Made by a program: the position numbers and the translations under genes | Shown: piece by piece, positions 15,057-17,519 of the stretch | Layout: each line of letters begins with the position of its first letter | How positions within the stretch are numbered: position 1 is the first letter of the stretch | Notes under the pieces: model-generated | Databases searched by the model: none | What the model was told of the DNA's origin: nothing | Seen by the model: the letters and a program-made list of their open reading frames with translations, nothing else | Source of the DNA: an uncultured Mycoplasmatota bacterium | Lineage (GTDB): Bacteria > Bacillota_I > Bacilli_A > RF39 > UBA660 | Length of the DNA: 17,519 nt | Assembly: GCA_900553765.1 (NCBI GenBank) | Contig: USET01000008.1 | Location: forward strand, 1-17,519 | Direction: 5' to 3'

Positions 15057-15101
15057 CTTCCTATCTTAATCGATAAAGCATCTTTTGTCAACCTTTTTTT
15101 T
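15003..15101 (+). other. Multi-branch foldable element between the pilin-like gene and recG
   Basis: Read on the + strand, GGTTGGC (15003-15009) can pair with GTCAACC (15087-15093) and enclose three arms. These are GCTAGT/ACTAGC (sharing two bases with the closing stem), CCAATTCG/CGAATTGG (15030-15054) and TGCTT..AAGCA (15055-15080) with inner TATC/GATA. Eight T (15094-15101) follow. The predicted recG promoter lies downstream, so this is probably not part of the recG mRNA. It may be a structured RNA on either strand or the remnant of a small repeat element. Confidence 0.35.
15063..15091 (-). promoter_or_regulatory. Minus-strand promoter
   Basis: On the minus strand TTGACA (15091-15086) is a perfect -35, followed by exactly 17 bases and TAAGAT (15068-15063), four of six matches to TATAAT. 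No minus-strand protein gene lies downstream, only the hairpin region ending at 14955. Confidence 0.45.
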
Positions 15102-15153
15102 GAAAAAAATGATGAAAGATGTAAAAAAATGCACGAACAAGATTGAAACGACA

Positions 15154-15182
15154 TTGACCCACAAACACATGTTTGCTATACT
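15154..15182 (+). promoter_or_regulatory. Promoter of recG
   Basis: TTGACC (15154-15159), 17 bases, TATACT (15177-15182) with an extended -10 TG at 15174-15175. The mRNA would start near 15189, which rules out any recG start upstream of it. Confidence 0.8.
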
Positions 15183-15207
15183 GAAGATAGTGTCAGTAGG
15201 TGATAAG

Positions 15208-17181
15208 ATGGAATTAAAAGACTTGAGAGGGCTAGGACCTAAGGGAATTGAAAAGTTGGCTCGTTTAGGAATTACTTCTGTTGCTGATCTGCTTTCTTAT
15301 TATCCATATCGTTATGAAATGTTACAAAGAACCAATATGGATGCAGTGCAAGATCAAGAGAAGGTCGTCATCGATGGAATCGTAGAATCCGAACCACGCA
15401 GTTTTTATTTTAAGAGAAATATGAATCGAATGAGTTTTCGGTGTCAGGCACAGAATCGTATTTTTTCAGTATCTATTTTCAATCGTAGCTTTTTGAAACA
15501 ACATTTACAGATTGGAACAAATATTATCATAATTGGAAAATATGATCAAAAGCACAATACGATCACTGCATCTGATATTCGGTTTGGAGTTTTATCCGAT
15601 ATTCCGGAACTTGTCCCAATTTATCATTTAACAGATGGAATAACGGAAAAACAATTGCGTCAATATATCGAAAATGCTTTTCAAGATCTTTCACATTTAG
15701 TGGATGAAATACCTTCGGAGATTTCTCGATCTTATCATTTTTTATCGAAAGCTGATAGTGTCCGAATCGTGCATAAACCTCAAGACACGCTCGAGTTGAA
15801 AAAAGCGCGTACGAGGCTAAAGTATGAAGAACTATTTACTTACATGTTGAAATTAAATCTATTAAAAAGAGAGACAAAGATGGAAGAAGGGTTGAAACGA
15901 ACTCAACATCATTCAGAATTACAGTCTATGATCGAGTCACTACCTTTTCAATTGACAGAGGATCAAGAAAAGTGTATTTTTCAAATCGAACGAGATTTCT
16001 TGGCTTCTCATCGTATGAATCGTTTGATTCAAGGAGATGTCGGAAGTGGAAAGACAGTACTTTCCTTTTTAGCGATCTATTTAAATTATCTCGATGGATA
16101 TCAAAGTGCTTTCATGGCACCGACGGAAATTTTGGCGAGTCAACATTACGATAACATGAAAAAGCAGTTCCAAAACATACCGATCAAAATCGCGAAGTTG
16201 ACAGGAAAGTTAACGATAAAAGAAAAAAGAGAAATATGGAATGGTCTAGAAAGCGGAGAGATCGATGTCGTCATCGGAACACACGCCTTGATTAGCGAGA
16301 ATGTCATTTATCGAAATTTAGGGCTTGTCATCACTGATGAACAACATCGTTTTGGCGTCAATCAGCGAGCAAATTTGAAAAATAAAGGAATTCGACCGGA
16401 TGTCCTATATATGAGTGCGACACCAATACCACGAACTTATGCATTAACTCTTTATGGAGATATGGATATTTCCAGTATTCATACAGTTCCTTCTGGGAAA
16501 AAGAAAATTATCACCTTGCTCAAAAAAGAATCCGAGATGAAGGATGTCTTGATGGCAATGTATGAGGAATTAAAAAAGCATCATCAGATATATGTCGTAG
16601 CACCTTTGATCGAGGAAAGTGATAAGAGCGAAGAGACGGATGTATACAAGTTAGAACAAAATATGAATAAAGCATTTGGAAAAGTAGTGAAAATAGGTGT
16701 ATTGCACGGCAAGATGAAACCAGAAGAAAAAGAAGAAATTATGAAGAAGTTTCAGACCAATGAGATTCAGATTCTAATCAGTACTACAGTGATTGAAGTA
16801 GGGGTCGATGTAAAAAACGCGACGATGATTGTCATTTTTGACGCATTTCGCTTTGGACTTGCTACACTTCATCAATTGCGTGGTAGAGTAGGTAGAAACG
16901 ATTTTCAATCATACGCAATTTTGATTAGCAATCATGAAACCGAACGCCTTTCTATTTTGACAAATACGAACGATGGATTTAAAATCAGCGAAGAAGATTT
17001 TAAATTACGTGGTAGTGGTGATTTGTTTGGGCTACGTCAGAGTGGTGATATGGTTTTTCAGATCGCAAATTTAAAGCAGGATTTAAGTATTGCATTACGT
17101 GCAAAAGAAGATAGTGAACGTTATTTAGAACAATTAAGTGAAGAACAAATCAAGCAAAAAGCGGTTTGTTACTTAGACTGA
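15208..17181 (+). CDS. recG: ATP-dependent DNA helicase RecG
   Basis: A 657-residue helicase that remodels stalled replication forks and branch-migrates Holliday junctions. The N-terminal wedge begins LKDLRGLGPKGIEKLARLGI (3-22) and includes an OB-fold at about 50-125. The helicase core shows Walker A GDVGSGKT (276-283), PTEILA (305-310), the DEQH box with RFGV (377-383) and SATPIPRT (403-410). It goes on to LHGKMKPEEKEEIM, ISTTVIEVGVDV and the QLRGRVGR arginine-finger motif. The RecG-specific region DFKLRGSGDLFG lies near the C-terminus. AGGTGAT (15198-15204) sets ATG 15208. The frame runs open upstream to a TTG at 15085, but the promoter at 15154-15182 lies inside that stretch. It is slightly shorter than the Bacillus protein (about 680), with all helicase motifs intact. 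Confidence 0.96.
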   Translation: MELKDLRGLGPKGIEKLARLGITSVADLLSYYPYRYEMLQRTNMDAVQDQEKVVIDGIVESEPRSFYFKRNMNRMSFRCQAQNRIFSVSIFNRSFLKQHLQIGTNIIIIGKYDQKHNTITASDIRFGVLSDIPELVPIYHLTDGITEKQLRQYIENAFQDLSHLVDEIPSEISRSYHFLSKADSVRIVHKPQDTLELKKARTRLKYEELFTYMLKLNLLKRETKMEEGLKRTQHHSELQSMIESLPFQLTEDQEKCIFQIERDFLASHRMNRLIQGDVGSGKTVLSFLAIYLNYLDGYQSAFMAPTEILASQHYDNMKKQFQNIPIKIAKLTGKLTIKEKREIWNGLESGEIDVVIGTHALISENVIYRNLGLVITDEQHRFGVNQRANLKNKGIRPDVLYMSATPIPRTYALTLYGDMDISSIHTVPSGKKKIITLLKKESEMKDVLMAMYEELKKHHQIYVVAPLIEESDKSEETDVYKLEQNMNKAFGKVVKIGVLHGKMKPEEKEEIMKKFQTNEIQILISTTVIEVGVDVKNATMIVIFDAFRFGLATLHQLRGRVGRNDFQSYAILISNHETERLSILTNTNDGFKISEEDFKLRGSGDLFGLRQSGDMVFQIANLKQDLSIALRAKEDSERYLEQLSEEQIKQKAVCYLD

Positions 17182-17224
17182 GTGTATAAAAATAGTCATA
17201 TGTATGTTTTTAGGGAGAAAGTAA

Positions 17225-17253
17225 TTGAACTTTGTTTTTTATCATGGTATAAT
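17225..17253 (+). promoter_or_regulatory. Promoter of the DUF1292 gene
   Basis: TTGAAC (17225-17230), 17 bases, TATAAT (17248-17253) with an extended -10 TG at 17245-17246. Strong match to the sigma-A consensus. Confidence 0.8.
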
Positions 17254-17286
17254 ATGATAATAAGAGTGGAGAAGGGGAGAGCATAG

Positions 17287-17519
17287 ATGCAAGAGAAAAG
17301 ATATATCGAAATCGAACAAGAAGATGGAACGTTAAAACAAGCAGAGTTAATCTTGACTTTTCATCTGGATAGTACGAATAAAGATTATATGGTTTATTCT
17401 TTTGATGAGACGGTTGATCATGATTCGACTATTTTATATACGGCAGAAGTATTGTGGAATGAAGATGAAAGTTGTAGTCTAAATAAGATCGATGATCCTA
17501 AGACTTGGAACGAGATCAA
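17287..17519 (+). CDS. DUF1292 family protein, 3' end outside the window
   Basis: About 77 residues are visible, starting MQEKRYIEIEQEDGTLKQAE. The pattern is that of the short DUF1292 (YrzB-like) proteins of Bacillota: an acidic IEIEQEDG opening, LILTFHLDSTNKDYMVYSF (a beta strand pair with the conserved Tyr), then VLWNEDESCSLNKIDDPKTWNEI, where the family usually has an Asp/Glu-rich loop and a Trp near the end. AAGGGGAGA (17272-17280), six bases before ATG 17287, fixes the start. Family members are small, acidic, soluble proteins of unknown function, often near tRNA-modification or recombination genes such as yrrK. It has its own promoter, independent of recG. Most of the gene is probably present, since members are commonly 85-100 residues. 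Confidence 0.75.
   Translation, partial: MQEKRYIEIEQEDGTLKQAELILTFHLDSTNKDYMVYSFDETVDHDSTILYTAEVLWNEDESCSLNKIDDPKTWNEI

Noticed and set aside
15003..15093. tRNA-like cloverleaf with a 7-bp closing stem
   Set aside because: No D-loop or T-loop consensus in the right place on either strand, no plausible anticodon arm with the correct spacing, and no CCA-type end.
14951..15110. Insertion sequence or CRISPR remnant
   Set aside because: No transposase fragment, no target duplication and no repeat-spacer pattern; the hairpins differ from one another.
15003..15207. Riboswitch or attenuator in the recG leader
   Set aside because: The recG promoter at 15154-15182 lies downstream of the structured region, so recG mRNA should not contain it; no known riboswitch core is visible.
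17187..17215. Imperfect AT-rich palindrome around CATATG as a recG terminator
   Set aside because: Two central mismatches, almost only A-T pairs and a broken T-tract; too weak to call. recG therefore has no convincing terminator before the next promoter.
1..17519. Alternative genetic code (TGA as Trp), suggested by Mollicutes-like features such as MraZ boxes
   Set aside because: TGG encodes Trp throughout and TGA ends the Nudix and recG genes where the families are expected to end.

Overview
The window reads as chromosomal core sequence of a low-GC, Gram-positive-type bacterium (Bacillota, probably class Bacilli). The evidence is strong AGGAGG/AGGTGA ribosome binding sites, a Bacillus-like division and cell-wall (dcw) gene order with a two-PASTA PbpB followed by a one-PASTA SpoVD-type PBP, a DnaE-type polymerase with a decayed PHP site, and a DUF1292 gene. 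TGA acts as a stop and TGG as Trp, so the standard bacterial code applies and the lineage is not a typical Mycoplasma. A gut-type uncultured Bacilli lineage is plausible but is only my inference. All recognised protein genes are on the + strand.

Layout. (1) Positions 1-767 hold the 3' part of a transglutaminase-like protein, closed by a terminator at 800-829. (2) Positions 850-9417 hold one compact dcw operon: promoter, four 10-bp MraZ boxes, mraZ, rsmH, ftsL, pbpB, a Nudix hydrolase, a spoVD-like PBP, mraY and ftsW/spoVE, then a terminator. The soluble precursor genes usually mixed into this cluster (murE, murD, murG, murB) are absent, and a Nudix gene sits between the two PBPs. (3) Positions 9419-10817 hold two single-gene units: an orphan beta-rich protein and a protein with a Cys-His-Asp pattern resembling transglutaminase/papain-fold enzymes. 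(4) Positions 10825-13789 hold dnaE. (5) Positions 13815-14950 hold a stand-alone type IV pilin-like protein. (6) Positions 14951-15110 are non-coding and dense in hairpins, and may encode a small minus-strand RNA. (7) Positions 15154-17181 hold recG with its own promoter. (8) Positions 17225 to the edge hold a promoter and the 5' part of a DUF1292 gene.

How the genes work together. RsmH modifies 16S rRNA. MraY makes lipid I. FtsW/SpoVE-type glycosyltransferase and the two class B PBPs polymerise and crosslink septal peptidoglycan, and FtsL ties this to the divisome. MraZ probably controls the whole unit through the repeats at its own promoter. Outside the operon almost every gene has its own promoter, usually with an extended -10 (TGN), a very short leader, and a terminator that may begin inside the stop codon.

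The strongest novelty candidates are the predicted ~100-nt minus-strand RNA at about 14955-15056 and the hairpin/T-tract that buries the GTG start of the SpoVD-like gene at 5311-5331. There is no CRISPR array, insertion sequence, tRNA or rRNA that I can support.
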